DNA from: an uncultured Gemmiger sp.
GTDB lineage: Bacteria > Bacillota > Clostridia > Oscillospirales > Ruminococcaceae
Assembly (NCBI GenBank): GCA_944386225.1
Contig: CALXAH010000033.1
Span: 1-34,777, forward strand
Direction of reading: 5' to 3'
DNA length: 34,777 nt
Part shown: in pieces, positions 17,245 to 25,139 of the stretch
Layout of the letters: the number at the start of each line of letters is the position of its first letter
Position numbering within the stretch: the stretch's first letter is position 1
Translations under genes and position numbers: made by a program
Notes under the pieces: generated by a model
Told to the model about the DNA's origin: nothing
What the model saw: the letters and a program-made list of their open reading frames with translations, nothing else
Databases searched by the model: none

Positions 17245-18589
17245 CGATCCGCCCGTGCGCAGCATGGAGGAGACCATCAGCGGCTGGATGGTGCTGATCG
17301 GTCTGGCTTCCATGCTGCTGACGGCGGTTCTGGTTGGGGTGATGTTCACCCGCACCCTGGGCGACCAGCTGGTGCAGGATCTGGGCCGTCAGACCCAGGT
17401 GCTTGCCGCCGCGCTGGAACTGTCCGGCGGCGGGGTGCCCGAACTGGTGGAGATGACCCGGGGCGGCGATGTGCGGATAACCCTGCTGGACGAACAGGAC
17501 AACGTGCTGTACGACAGCCAGGGCGACGATCTGGACAACCACGGCGACCGGCCGGAGATCATCCAGGCCCGTGCCGAGGGCACGGGTTCCAGCCGGCGCA
17601 CCAGCCCCACCTTCGGGATCAACACCTATTATTATGCGATGCTGCTGGAGGACGGCCGGGTACTGCGTCTGGCGGCCGAGAGCAGCGAACTGTACGCGTT
17701 GTACGATCAGGTGGTGCCGGCCATTGCGCTGGCACTGATCGGGGTGCTGTTCTTTGCGGTGGCGGCCAGCCTGCTGCTGACCCGGCGGCTGGTGCGGCCC
17801 ATTGAGCAGATGGGCCGGAATCTGGACGATCTGACCGCCCATGTACCCTACCGGGAACTGAAGCCCTTTGCCCGCGCTCTGGAACAGGACCGGCGGGCCC
17901 TGCGGGAGGGCGAGCAGATGCGGCAGGAGTTCACCGCCAACGTGAGCCACGAACTCAAAACCCCGCTGACCAGCATCAGCGGCTATGCGGAGCTGATCGA
18001 AAACGGCATTGCCCAGCCTGCGGACATCCCGGTATTTGCCGGGCGCATCCGCACCGAGGCGGGCCGGCTTCTGAGCCTGATCCGGGATATTCTGGAATTG
18101 AGCCGGCTGGATCAGCCCATGGCGGATCCCCAGTTTGAACCGGTGGATCTGCAGCAGGTGACCCAGGGCTGTGCCAAAGCCCAGGCGCTCAACGCCCGGA
18201 AGGCGTATGTGACCCTCTCCTGCGAGGGCAGCAGCCAGATGGTGCGGGGCAGCCGCCAGCTGCTGGACGAACTGTGCCAGAACCTGTGCGATAACGCCAT
18301 CCGGTACAACCGGCCCGGCGGCTCGGTGGTGCTGCGCACCGGCCGGGGCGACCGGGGCGCCTATCTGGAGGTGGAGGACACCGGCATCGGCATTGCGCCG
18401 GAGCATCAGCTGCGGGTATTCGAGCGGTTCTACCGTGTGGACAAGAGCCGTTCCAAGGCTACCGGCGGCACCGGTCTGGGGCTGGCCATCGTCAAGCACT
18501 GCGCGCTGCTGCACGGCGGTTCGGTGGAACTGCACAGCCATCTCGGCCAGGGCACCCGGATCCGGGTGTGGCTGCCGCCCATGGTGTGA
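17228..18589 (+). CDS. Sensor histidine kinase, PhoR-like
   Basis: A 453-residue membrane kinase. Membrane helices at about 20-40 and 162-184 flank a 120-residue extracytoplasmic sensor. A HAMP-like linker follows, then the dimerisation domain with phospho-acceptor His241 (NVSHELKTPLTS), and the ATPase domain with N box (NLCDNAIRYNRPGG), G1 (EDTGIGIAPE), F box (FERFYRVD) and G2 (GGTGLGLAIVK). No PAS domain is evident, unlike many PhoR proteins. The start is called as TTG at 17228 on the strength of GGTAGG upstream; an ATG at 17264 is possible but lacks a clear Shine-Dalgarno. It overlaps the regulator gene by 17 bases, so the pair is translationally coupled. Confidence 0.9.
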   Translation: MIRKHDDPPVRSMEETISGWMVLIGLASMLLTAVLVGVMFTRTLGDQLVQDLGRQTQVLAAALELSGGGVPELVEMTRGGDVRITLLDEQDNVLYDSQGDDLDNHGDRPEIIQARAEGTGSSRRTSPTFGINTYYYAMLLEDGRVLRLAAESSELYALYDQVVPAIALALIGVLFFAVAASLLLTRRLVRPIEQMGRNLDDLTAHVPYRELKPFARALEQDRRALREGEQMRQEFTANVSHELKTPLTSISGYAELIENGIAQPADIPVFAGRIRTEAGRLLSLIRDILELSRLDQPMADPQFEPVDLQQVTQGCAKAQALNARKAYVTLSCEGSSQMVRGSRQLLDELCQNLCDNAIRYNRPGGSVVLRTGRGDRGAYLEVEDTGIGIAPEHQLRVFERFYRVDKSRSKATGGTGLGLAIVKHCALLHGGSVELHSHLGQGTRIRVWLPPMV

Positions 18590-18604
18590 AGAATATAGAA
18601 AATC

Positions 18605-18640
18605 GGGAGAGGGCATTGCGGGCCCTCTCCCATACTTTTT
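18605..18640 (+). terminator. Terminator of the phosphate operon
   Basis: A perfect 10-bp stem GGGAGAGGGC (18605-18614) with 18622-18631, a 7-base loop, then ATAC and a five-T run. It directly follows the kinase stop codon. Confidence 0.8.
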
Positions 18641-18645
18641 ATTCC

Positions 18646-18670
18646 GCACAGAAAGTCGGATTTTCTGTGC
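18646..18670. promoter_or_regulatory. Inverted repeat upstream of the gal promoter
   Basis: GCACAGAAA (18646-18654) and TTTCTGTGC (18662-18670) form a perfect 9-bp inverted repeat with a 7-base spacer. There is no T-tract, so it is not a second intrinsic terminator. It lies 41 bases before the gal -35 and could bind a regulator; no known operator was recognised. Confidence 0.35.
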
Positions 18671-18710
18671 AAGCTGCAACCTTTTTATGGGTGGGTGCGT
18701 CAATCTTCTA

Positions 18711-18740
18711 TTGTGAATGACGGGACGGGGGTAGTATAAT
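18711..18740 (+). promoter_or_regulatory. Promoter for galKT
   Basis: TTGTGA (18711-18716) and a consensus TATAAT (18735-18740) are 18 bases apart. The galK ATG is about 60 bases further on. Confidence 0.7.
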
Positions 18741-18800
18741 GAAATCAGAAATGCGCCCGCGCACGGGCGCGCAGCTTGCATGGTAAGGAGAGGAAGCAGC

Positions 18801-20090
18801 ATGAAAACAGAGCAACTGCGCCAGCAGCTTCTGGGCGGCGCCTATGGTGAGCAGCTGTCCCGGCTGTACTGCCGGCCCGCAAACGAGACCCTGCCCTACG
18901 CCGAACGGTTTGTAAAGGCAGTAGACGGTCTGGAGGCCACCTTTGGCCCGGTGGAGGAGGGTATCCGCCTGTTCAGCGCGCCCGGCCGCACCGAGATCGG
19001 CGGCAACCACACCGACCACCAGCACGGCCGCGTTCTGGCCGCCAGCGTGAATCTGGACGTGATCGCCGCCGCCGTGCCCAACGGAGAGAACATCATCCGG
19101 GTGCAGTCCGAGGGGTACCCCATGGACGTGGTGGATCTGTCCCAGCTGGAGCCCCAGCCGGACGAGGTGAACAAATCCGCTTCTCTGGTTCGCGGCATTG
19201 CCGCCCGCTTTGCCCAGCTGGGCTGCGAGCTGCACGGCTTCAACGCCTACACCACCAGCTTTGTGCCCAAGGGCAGCGGCCTGTCCAGCAGCGCGGCTTT
19301 TGAGGTACTGGTGGGCGTTATGGTCAACAGCCTGCTGTTTGACGGCAAGGCCGACCCGGTGCAGATCGCCCAGATCGGCCAGTGGGCCGAGAACAACTTC
19401 TTCGGCAAGCCCTGCGGCCTGATGGACCAGATGGCCAGCAGCGTGGGCAACATCATCACCATCGACTTCAACGATCCCGCCGCCCCGATTGTGGAGCGTG
19501 TGGACTTTGACTTCGGCGGTGTGGGCCATGCGCTGTGCATCCTGGATTCCGGCGCGGATCACGCCGATCTGACCGACGAGTACGCGGCGGTACCCGGCGA
19601 GCTGGCCAAGGTATGCGGCGTGTTCGGCAAGAAGGTGCTGCGCGAGGTGGACGAGGCCGAGTTCTGGGCCCGCCTGCCCGAGGTGCGCGCGGCCGCCGGC
19701 GACCGGGGCACCCTGCGCGCGGCCCACGTGTACGCGGACAACGCCCGTGTGGAAAAGCAGGTGGCTGCCCTGCGCGGCGGCGATTTTGCCAGTTTCCTGC
19801 AGCTGGTGACCGATTCCGGCCGCAGCAGCTGGGAATGCCTGCAGAACGTGATCCCCGCCGGGTACACCACCCATCAGGACGTGGCGGTGACCATCCGGCT
19901 GTGCCAGCATCTGCTGGACGGCGCGGGCGCTGTGCGGGTGCACGGCGGCGGGTTTGCCGGTACTGTACAGGCCTTTGTGCCCCTGGACAAGCTGGAGGCG
20001 TTCCGTGCCGGGGCGGAGGCGGTTCTGGGCGAAGGCAAGTGCCACGTGCTGGCCATCCGGCCGGTGGGCGGCGCCGAACTGGCCCTGTAA
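18801..20090 (+). CDS. galK: Galactokinase
   Basis: GalK phosphorylates galactose at C1, the first committed step of the Leloir pathway. The 429-residue GHMP kinase has the galactokinase signature PGRTEIGGNHTDHQHG (61-76), the ATP loop PKGSGLSSSAA (156-166), catalytic Asp209 in CGLMDQMAS, and the third GHMP motif near VRVHGGGFAGTVQAF. AAGGAGAGG precedes the ATG; a start seven codons upstream has no ribosome binding site. galT follows after 31 bases with its own strong Shine-Dalgarno, so the two form an operon. galE is not in the window. Confidence 0.95.
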   Translation: MKTEQLRQQLLGGAYGEQLSRLYCRPANETLPYAERFVKAVDGLEATFGPVEEGIRLFSAPGRTEIGGNHTDHQHGRVLAASVNLDVIAAAVPNGENIIRVQSEGYPMDVVDLSQLEPQPDEVNKSASLVRGIAARFAQLGCELHGFNAYTTSFVPKGSGLSSSAAFEVLVGVMVNSLLFDGKADPVQIAQIGQWAENNFFGKPCGLMDQMASSVGNIITIDFNDPAAPIVERVDFDFGGVGHALCILDSGADHADLTDEYAAVPGELAKVCGVFGKKVLREVDEAEFWARLPEVRAAAGDRGTLRAAHVYADNARVEKQVAALRGGDFASFLQLVTDSGRSSWECLQNVIPAGYTTHQDVAVTIRLCQHLLDGAGAVRVHGGGFAGTVQAFVPLDKLEAFRAGAEAVLGEGKCHVLAIRPVGGAELAL

Positions 20091-20121
20091 TCCGTTTTCC
20101 ATACATAAGGAGGAGTTTCTG

Positions 20122-21615
20122 ATGGTGGACCAGTACATTGCGCAGCTGGTGGAATACGGCCTGCGCACCGGCCTTGTGGACGAGGCCGACAAGATCTATG
20201 TGACCAACCGGGTGCTGGAGATCCTGCACAAGAGCGACTACGACGCCCCCGAAGCGGTGGAAGAAGCCCCGCTGGAGACCATTCTGGCCAATCTGCTGGA
20301 CTGGGCGGTGGAACAGGGCCTGCTGGAAGACAACGTGACCGACCGGGATCTGTTCGACACCAAGCTGATGGGCGCGCTGACCCCGGCCCCCAGCGTGGTG
20401 CGGGCCAAGTTCGCGGCGCTATACAAGGAGCAGGGTGCGAAGGCGGCCACCGACTGGTACTACAAGTTCAGCCAGGATACCGACTACATCCGCCGCTACC
20501 GGATCTGCAAGGATCTGAAGTGGGTATCGGAAACTCCCTGGGGTGAGCTGGACATCACGGTGAACCTGTCCAAGCCCGAGAAGGATCCCAAGGCCATCGC
20601 GGCGGCGAAGCTGGCCCCCCAGAGCGGCTATCCCAAATGCCTGCTCTGCCGGGAAAACGAGGGCTACGCGGGCCGGGGCAACCATCCCGCCCGTCAGAAC
20701 CACCGCATCCTGCCGGTGGTGATCAACAACCAGGAGTGGGGCTTCCAGTACAGCCCCTACGTGTACTACAACGAGCACTGCATCGTCTTCAACAGCCAGC
20801 ACACCCCCATGAAGATCGAGCGGGCCACCTTCCGCAAGCTGCTGGATTTCGTCAAGCAGTTCCCCCACTATTTTGTGGGAAGCAACGCCGACCTGCCCAT
20901 CGTGGGCGGCAGCATCCTGAGCCACGACCATTTCCAGGGCGGCCATTACACCTTTGCCATGGCCAAGGCCCCCATGGAGCGGGAGTTTGTGTTCCCGGGC
21001 TTTGAGGACGTGGAAAGCGGCATCGTGCGCTGGCCCATGAGCGTGGTGCGCCTGCGCGGCGTGGACGACGAGCGTCTGGTGGAACTGGCCGATCATATCC
21101 TGACCGCCTGGCGCGGCTACACCGATGAAGCGGCTTTCGTGTTTGCGGAAACCGACGGGGAGCCCCACAACACCATCACCCCCATCGCCCGCAAGAACGG
21201 CGACAAGTACGAGCTGGATCTGGTGCTGCGCAACAACATCACCACCGAGGAGCATCCTCTGGGTGTGTACCATCCCCATGCCAAGCTGCATCACATCAAG
21301 AAGGAGAACATCGGCCTGATCGAGGTGATGGGTCTGGCGGTGCTGCCCGCCCGCCTGAAAGGCGAGATGGAAGCCCTGGAAAAAGCCATCCTGGCCGGCG
21401 CGGATCTGCGTGCCGACGAGACCCTGGCCAAGCACGCCGACTGGGTGGAGGAGTTCCTGCCCCGCCATCCCGAAATGAACGCCGACAACCTGCACGCCAT
21501 CGTACAGGAGGAGATCGGCCATGTGTTCGGCCAGGTGCTGGAGGACGCGGGCGTCTACAAGTGCACCGACGAGGGCCGCGAAGCCTTCGAGCGGTTCCTG
21601 CGCACGGTACAGTAA
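20122..21615 (+). CDS. galT: UDP-glucose--hexose-1-phosphate uridylyltransferase, class II
   Basis: GalT exchanges UMP between UDP-glucose and galactose-1-phosphate. The 497-residue protein is of the Firmicute class II type, longer than the E. coli enzyme (about 350). A helical N-terminal domain (about 1-110) precedes the catalytic part with GNHPARQNHRIL (186-197), the GSNADLPIVGGS loop, and the nucleophile region HDHFQGG (268-274), where His270 is the likely uridylylated residue. AAGGAGGAG lies before the ATG. It is the second gene of galKT. Confidence 0.95.
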   Translation: MVDQYIAQLVEYGLRTGLVDEADKIYVTNRVLEILHKSDYDAPEAVEEAPLETILANLLDWAVEQGLLEDNVTDRDLFDTKLMGALTPAPSVVRAKFAALYKEQGAKAATDWYYKFSQDTDYIRRYRICKDLKWVSETPWGELDITVNLSKPEKDPKAIAAAKLAPQSGYPKCLLCRENEGYAGRGNHPARQNHRILPVVINNQEWGFQYSPYVYYNEHCIVFNSQHTPMKIERATFRKLLDFVKQFPHYFVGSNADLPIVGGSILSHDHFQGGHYTFAMAKAPMEREFVFPGFEDVESGIVRWPMSVVRLRGVDDERLVELADHILTAWRGYTDEAAFVFAETDGEPHNTITPIARKNGDKYELDLVLRNNITTEEHPLGVYHPHAKLHHIKKENIGLIEVMGLAVLPARLKGEMEALEKAILAGADLRADETLAKHADWVEEFLPRHPEMNADNLHAIVQEEIGHVFGQVLEDAGVYKCTDEGREAFERFLRTVQ

Positions 21616-21640
21616 GAGCCAATCCGGGGCCTCCAACGCT

Positions 21641-21770
21641 GCGGGCGCAACAAGGCGGCGCCCGCTCTGCTGCGCAGACCGCGTCGTTGGTCCAAAGCCC
21701 CACCGGGGCTTTGGCTGCTTCGCAGACCCAACCCCCATGCCCCCATCCGGCGGGCCGGAATTCTCCCGCC
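21641..21770. repeat. Multi-hairpin intergenic segment after galT
   Basis: Between galT and the next terminator lie three further inverted repeats. GCGGGCGC pairs across 9 bases (21641-21648 with 21658-21665). CCAAAGCCCC pairs across 3 bases (21692-21701 with 21705-21714). GGCGGG pairs across 10 bases (21749-21754 with 21765-21770). CGCAGACC occurs on both sides of the second hairpin. No reading frame here has a ribosome binding site and a plausible protein. The arrangement resembles a mobile intergenic repeat unit, but only one copy is in the window. Confidence 0.45.
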
Positions 21771-21790
21771 CGCAAGAGAACAGCATACAG

Positions 21791-21836
21791 AGCGCCGGGG
21801 GCGCGGCCAAAAGCCGCGCCCCCGGCGCTTGTTTTG
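21791..21836 (+). terminator. Strong terminator between galT and the M56 gene
   Basis: A perfect 17-bp stem AGCGCCGGGGGCGCGGC (21791-21807) with 21813-21829, a CAAAA loop, then TGTTTTG. It is well formed for plus-strand transcripts and, by its stability, probably also stops the convergent M56 transcript. Confidence 0.75.
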
Positions 21837-21847
21837 TCCTATACAGG

Positions 21848-24544
21848 TCAATAGACGCCTTCCCAGCCGCCGTCTATTTGCTGGCAGCTGTCCACCACCC
21901 AGCTTCCGGCTCCGCCCTGAGAACGGTGCAGGGTGTAGACCAGGTCATAGTCCGGCACAAGGCCCAGGCCGTCCTTGTAATAACGGTACACCGCATAGCC
22001 GGTGCCGGTGGCCAGTTCCGCCCCCAGCCAGCGGCAGGCGGTTTCCAGGTCCCCCTCCCAGCCCATCTCCTTCAGGCTGTACCGGTCCCCTTCCTGATAG
22101 CAGACCTCCGCCAGTGCTTCGGCGGCAGGCCAGTAATCCGACCGATCCAGATAGTCCAGGGCGGCCTGGCTGAACTGTTCGAGGGTGAACCAGTCTTCCC
22201 CGGTCTGCTGCTCCATCCGCACCGCCAGATACACGACCGCAGCGCTCTCGCTCAACGGGTCTTCACCGCTTGCAAAAGGCCGACCATACGCCACATTGCG
22301 GTAAAGCCGGGCGGTTTCCAGCAGCTCCCGGGCGACGGCATCCTCCTCGGTGCCCCGCGCCACACCCCGGAACGCCCCGACCTCACTCTCCGCGAAGATC
22401 CGGTACACCGTACCCATCGCTGAGTCGCTGCCGCCGCCGAAGGATTCGATCTTGTACCACACATCTCCTTGCCGCAGCGGGGTATTGCCCGGGTCGGTCA
22501 CATTCAGCCGCAGGTAGATATCCCCCTCTTCGGTAGTTTCCACCGCGAAGTCCGTCGCCCGCAAGCCGGTGATGTCCCCCAGGGAATAGGCGTCCGGCCC
22601 CATCCAGTCAAAGTAGGCGGGCGGCTCCAGTATACCGGAAAACGCCCAGTCCACCCGGGTCTGGTCGCCGTCCCGCAGGCCCTCGCCCAGGGCCCAGGCA
22701 TACCGCAGACGGGTACCCAGCTCCGGGTCGGCCTCGGCCCGGGCGGCCAGCTCCTCCGGCAGCTGGATATACGAATTGTCCGACCGCTGGTCGGTCTTCC
22801 AGCCGTCCAGCACCCAGCGGCCCCGTTCCCGGCGCAGCGGCAGCGGGTAGGTCGTGACCATAGAGCTGTCATCCTCGTAATACAGCTGAATCTGCAGGGC
22901 GATACTGTCTTCTGTCGCCCCCATGACCTGTATCCGGGACGGGTCATACTGATAGGAGTTTGTATGCCCAAAACTCCACCGTTCGTTGGCGTAGAGTTTG
23001 CCGTCCCGGTCCAACAATGTGCCGGAGCGCATGTCCTCTTCCTTCGTGGATACAAGGTATTGCCACTTTTCTTCTATATACGACCGGGAGAACAGGCTCT
23101 CCATCACCGCCCGCAGCTGGGCCGCGTCGGTCACATCCAGCAGCCGGTAGTTCACGTTCGATTCTTTATAGTGGGTCCAGTCGATGCGATCGTCATAGTC
23201 CAGCGCATACCGGAACGTATCCCCGGCCCAGGCTTCCCACGCTTCGCCCCGTTCGATCAGATCCGCCGCCAGGGCAAAAATCTCCTCGTCGGTCATTTCA
23301 TTCCCGGGGCGGGCGGGCTCGGGCAGGCCGTTTTCCTGGCCGGTGAGGGCCGCCAGGTCCAGCCGCCCGCCCTCCGGCTGGGTAATATCCACCCAGACCG
23401 GGGCCTCGTCCCCTGCGTTTGCCCGGGAAGCGCTGGCCGGCTCCAGCCGCACGGCGCAGCAGCACAGGGCCACCGCCAGCGCCGCGGCGCAGAAGGCCAA
23501 CAGTCCCCGGCGCATCCGGCCCGGTTTCATGATCTGCCGCAGCCGGACGGGGATCTGGCTTTTGCCTACCCCGAACCGGGTGGTCAGCACCGGCCCGGCC
23601 GGGCATTCCAGCGCGTGCAGCAGCGCTTCGCAATACTGCCGCCGCCAGGCCGCGGGTTTGTTTGCCGCCGCCGATTCATCGCAGGCCATTTCAATATCCT
23701 GCCGGGCGGCACGCACCAGAACATGCACCGCCGGGCTGTACCAGTGCACCGCCCGGGCAGCTTCCAGCAGCAGCATGTACCGCAGGTCGCCCCGGCGGCA
23801 GTGGGCCATTTCATGCAGGCAGATCATGGCCAGTTCGTCTTCCGGGGGCAGGGTTTCCGGCAGCAGCAGGGTGGGCCGCGCCAGGCCGGTGACCAGCGGC
23901 CCGCTGATCCGGGCATTGCACCGCACCGGCACCCGCCGGGGCAGCCCCTGTTCCTTGGCAGCCCACCGGGCAATGCTGACCGCATAAGCCGGGGCCGGAC
24001 TGTCCCACCGGCGCACCCGGCGGCTCCACAGCCAGTAGCCCATTGCCCGCCAGAGCGTAAACCCCAGCACCCCCGCCAGCCAGAGGGCAAAGGCCATCGC
24101 CGGCAGGGAGGGTTTGGGCAGCTGGGGCAACTTTACCGGGAACTCCGCCTTGGGGGTGGTGTTCCCGGCCTGCGGCACCGTTTTATTTACATCTTGATTG
24201 CCGGTCACTGCCGGGGCGTCCGTCTCCGGACGGGCCGGGTTTTCCACAGGATTGCTTTCGTTTGTGGAAAACTCTCCGCCCCTCGCCGCAGACACCCGAT
24301 CCACCGGGGCAGTTTCCGGGGCAGGCAGGGTCACCCGCCAGCCGGGTGCCGCGGGCAGTTGGGGCAGCGGCAGCGCCAGCAGCACCGGCCCGGCCAGCAG
24401 CACCGCCGCCAGCACACCCCACAGCCGGCACCGCCAGCGGGCGGTATACCGGCGCATCAGCCAGGGCCGCAGCGCCAGCGCGGCCACCGCCGCCGCCGAA
24501 CCGCCCAGCCCGATACTCAACAGGGCAAACAGCCAGGTCTGCAT
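21848..24544 (-). CDS. M56 (BlaR1-like) membrane metallopeptidase with novel sensor domain
   Basis: An 898-residue BlaR1-type protein. Membrane helices lie at about 4-28, 40-60, 150-172 and 345-367. The zinc protease site is HEMAH (244-248), with a further Glu near 285 in IEMACDE. BlaR1 proteins sense a signal outside and cleave or trigger loss of the partner BlaI repressor, here the adjacent upstream gene. The outer C-terminal region (about 530 residues) is not a penicillin-binding domain: I find no SxxK/KTG set. Residues about 410-570 recall IseA-like/DUF4829-like modules (YRLLDVTDAAQLRAVMESLF and GRWVLDGW); the remainder is helical and unrecognised. The start codon lies three bases past the repressor's stop, so the two are coupled. 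Confidence 0.85.
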   Translation of the reverse strand: MQTWLFALLSIGLGGSAAAVAALALRPWLMRRYTARWRCRLWGVLAAVLLAGPVLLALPLPQLPAAPGWRVTLPAPETAPVDRVSAARGGEFSTNESNPVENPARPETDAPAVTGNQDVNKTVPQAGNTTPKAEFPVKLPQLPKPSLPAMAFALWLAGVLGFTLWRAMGYWLWSRRVRRWDSPAPAYAVSIARWAAKEQGLPRRVPVRCNARISGPLVTGLARPTLLLPETLPPEDELAMICLHEMAHCRRGDLRYMLLLEAARAVHWYSPAVHVLVRAARQDIEMACDESAAANKPAAWRRQYCEALLHALECPAGPVLTTRFGVGKSQIPVRLRQIMKPGRMRRGLLAFCAAALAVALCCCAVRLEPASASRANAGDEAPVWVDITQPEGGRLDLAALTGQENGLPEPARPGNEMTDEEIFALAADLIERGEAWEAWAGDTFRYALDYDDRIDWTHYKESNVNYRLLDVTDAAQLRAVMESLFSRSYIEEKWQYLVSTKEEDMRSGTLLDRDGKLYANERWSFGHTNSYQYDPSRIQVMGATEDSIALQIQLYYEDDSSMVTTYPLPLRRERGRWVLDGWKTDQRSDNSYIQLPEELAARAEADPELGTRLRYAWALGEGLRDGDQTRVDWAFSGILEPPAYFDWMGPDAYSLGDITGLRATDFAVETTEEGDIYLRLNVTDPGNTPLRQGDVWYKIESFGGGSDSAMGTVYRIFAESEVGAFRGVARGTEEDAVARELLETARLYRNVAYGRPFASGEDPLSESAAVVYLAVRMEQQTGEDWFTLEQFSQAALDYLDRSDYWPAAEALAEVCYQEGDRYSLKEMGWEGDLETACRWLGAELATGTGYAVYRYYKDGLGLVPDYDLVYTLHRSQGGAGSWVVDSCQQIDGGWEGVY

Positions 24545-24547
24545 GGA

Positions 24548-24940
24548 TCAGCCCTCCGTTTCCTCCTTTGACAATTCGTCCAGATAGTCGGACAATTCCC
24601 GGATCTCCTTTTTCGACAGGGCATGGCACTGGTGCAGCGCCGCCACCAGATTGCGGGCGCTGCCGCCGAACATCCGCTCCAGGGCGCTGCGGCTTTCCAC
24701 CGCCAGATACGCCTGCCGGGTGACCAGCGGTTCAATCAAATGCCCCCGGCCGGCCTTGTGCCGGGTTACAAAGCCCTTGCCCTCCAGCCGGGCCACCAGG
24801 TTCAGCACCGTGGTGGGGGCCCAGGCATGGGCCGGGGCCAGCATTGTTTCCAGTTCCGGCCGGGTCAGGGGCCGGCCTGCCTGCCACAGCGCCTGCATCA
24901 CCGCCAGTTCCGCGTCCGGCAGGCGTTTCAGTTCCGCCAT
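24548..24940 (-). CDS. BlaI/MecI/CopY family repressor
   Basis: A 130-residue repressor with the BlaI fold: winged helix in about 1-80 (LPDAELAVMQALWQAGRPLT, TTVLNLVARLEGKGFVTRHKAG) and a C-terminal dimerisation helix region (about 85-130). In BlaI the site cut on induction lies between an Asn and a Phe in the recognition region; that pair is not seen here, so the release mechanism may differ. The ATG at 24940 has AAGGAGGTG upstream and replaces a longer start that would run into the promoter. It is followed by the M56 gene and faces divergently from pgk. Confidence 0.92.
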   Translation of the reverse strand: MAELKRLPDAELAVMQALWQAGRPLTRPELETMLAPAHAWAPTTVLNLVARLEGKGFVTRHKAGRGHLIEPLVTRQAYLAVESRSALERMFGGSARNLVAALHQCHALSKKEIRELSDYLDELSKEETEG

Positions 24941-24955
24941 GCGGCACACCTCCTT

Positions 24956-24967
24956 CCACACTTGTGG
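24956..24967. promoter_or_regulatory. Operator-like palindrome 1
   Basis: CCACACTTGTGG: 5-bp perfect arms around a 2-base centre, between the -10 and the ribosome binding site of the BlaI-type gene. A natural binding site for the repressor itself. Confidence 0.55.
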
Positions 24968-24977
24968 TTGCAATTTA

Positions 24978-25006
24978 ATTCTACGCTTGTGGAAGATGCT
25001 TGTCAA
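24978..25006 (-). promoter_or_regulatory. Promoter of the BlaI/M56 operon
   Basis: On the minus strand a consensus TTGACA (25001-25006) and TAGAAT (24978-24983) stand 17 bases apart. Its -10 and spacer are covered by the second operator-like site. Confidence 0.85.
24981..24992. promoter_or_regulatory. Operator-like site 2 overlapping the -10
   Basis: CTACGCTTGTGG shares the CTTGTGG half with palindrome 1 and starts exactly 25 bases from it. It overlaps the -10, so repressor binding would block polymerase. The left arm is imperfect. Confidence 0.4.
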
Positions 25007-25039
25007 CCCTTGCTTGTTAAGGATTTCACCCGAAAGACC

Positions 25040-25068
25040 TTGCGCATCCCGGCCTGATTGATTATAAT
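25040..25068 (+). promoter_or_regulatory. Promoter for pgk
   Basis: TTGCGC (25040-25045) and a consensus TATAAT (25063-25068), 17 bases apart. The leader of about 65 bases contains a 6-bp hairpin (CCGGCC at 25087-25092 with 25098-25103). Confidence 0.75.
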
Positions 25069-25139
25069 AAGTGCAGGTATCCCATGCCGGCCCCCAAGGC
25101 CGGTTTCAGACCTATTATGAGCTGAGAGGAGAATGTAAC

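Noticed and set aside
21555-21851. Small frames on both strands in the hairpin segment after galT
   Set aside because: None has a ribosome binding site or a plausible protein, and they run through several hairpins; a structured non-coding segment fits better.
22469-24571. 700-codon plus-strand frame opposite the M56 gene
   Set aside because: The M56 protein has its catalytic motif and membrane helices on the minus strand; the opposite product is Pro/Arg/Gln-rich without domains.
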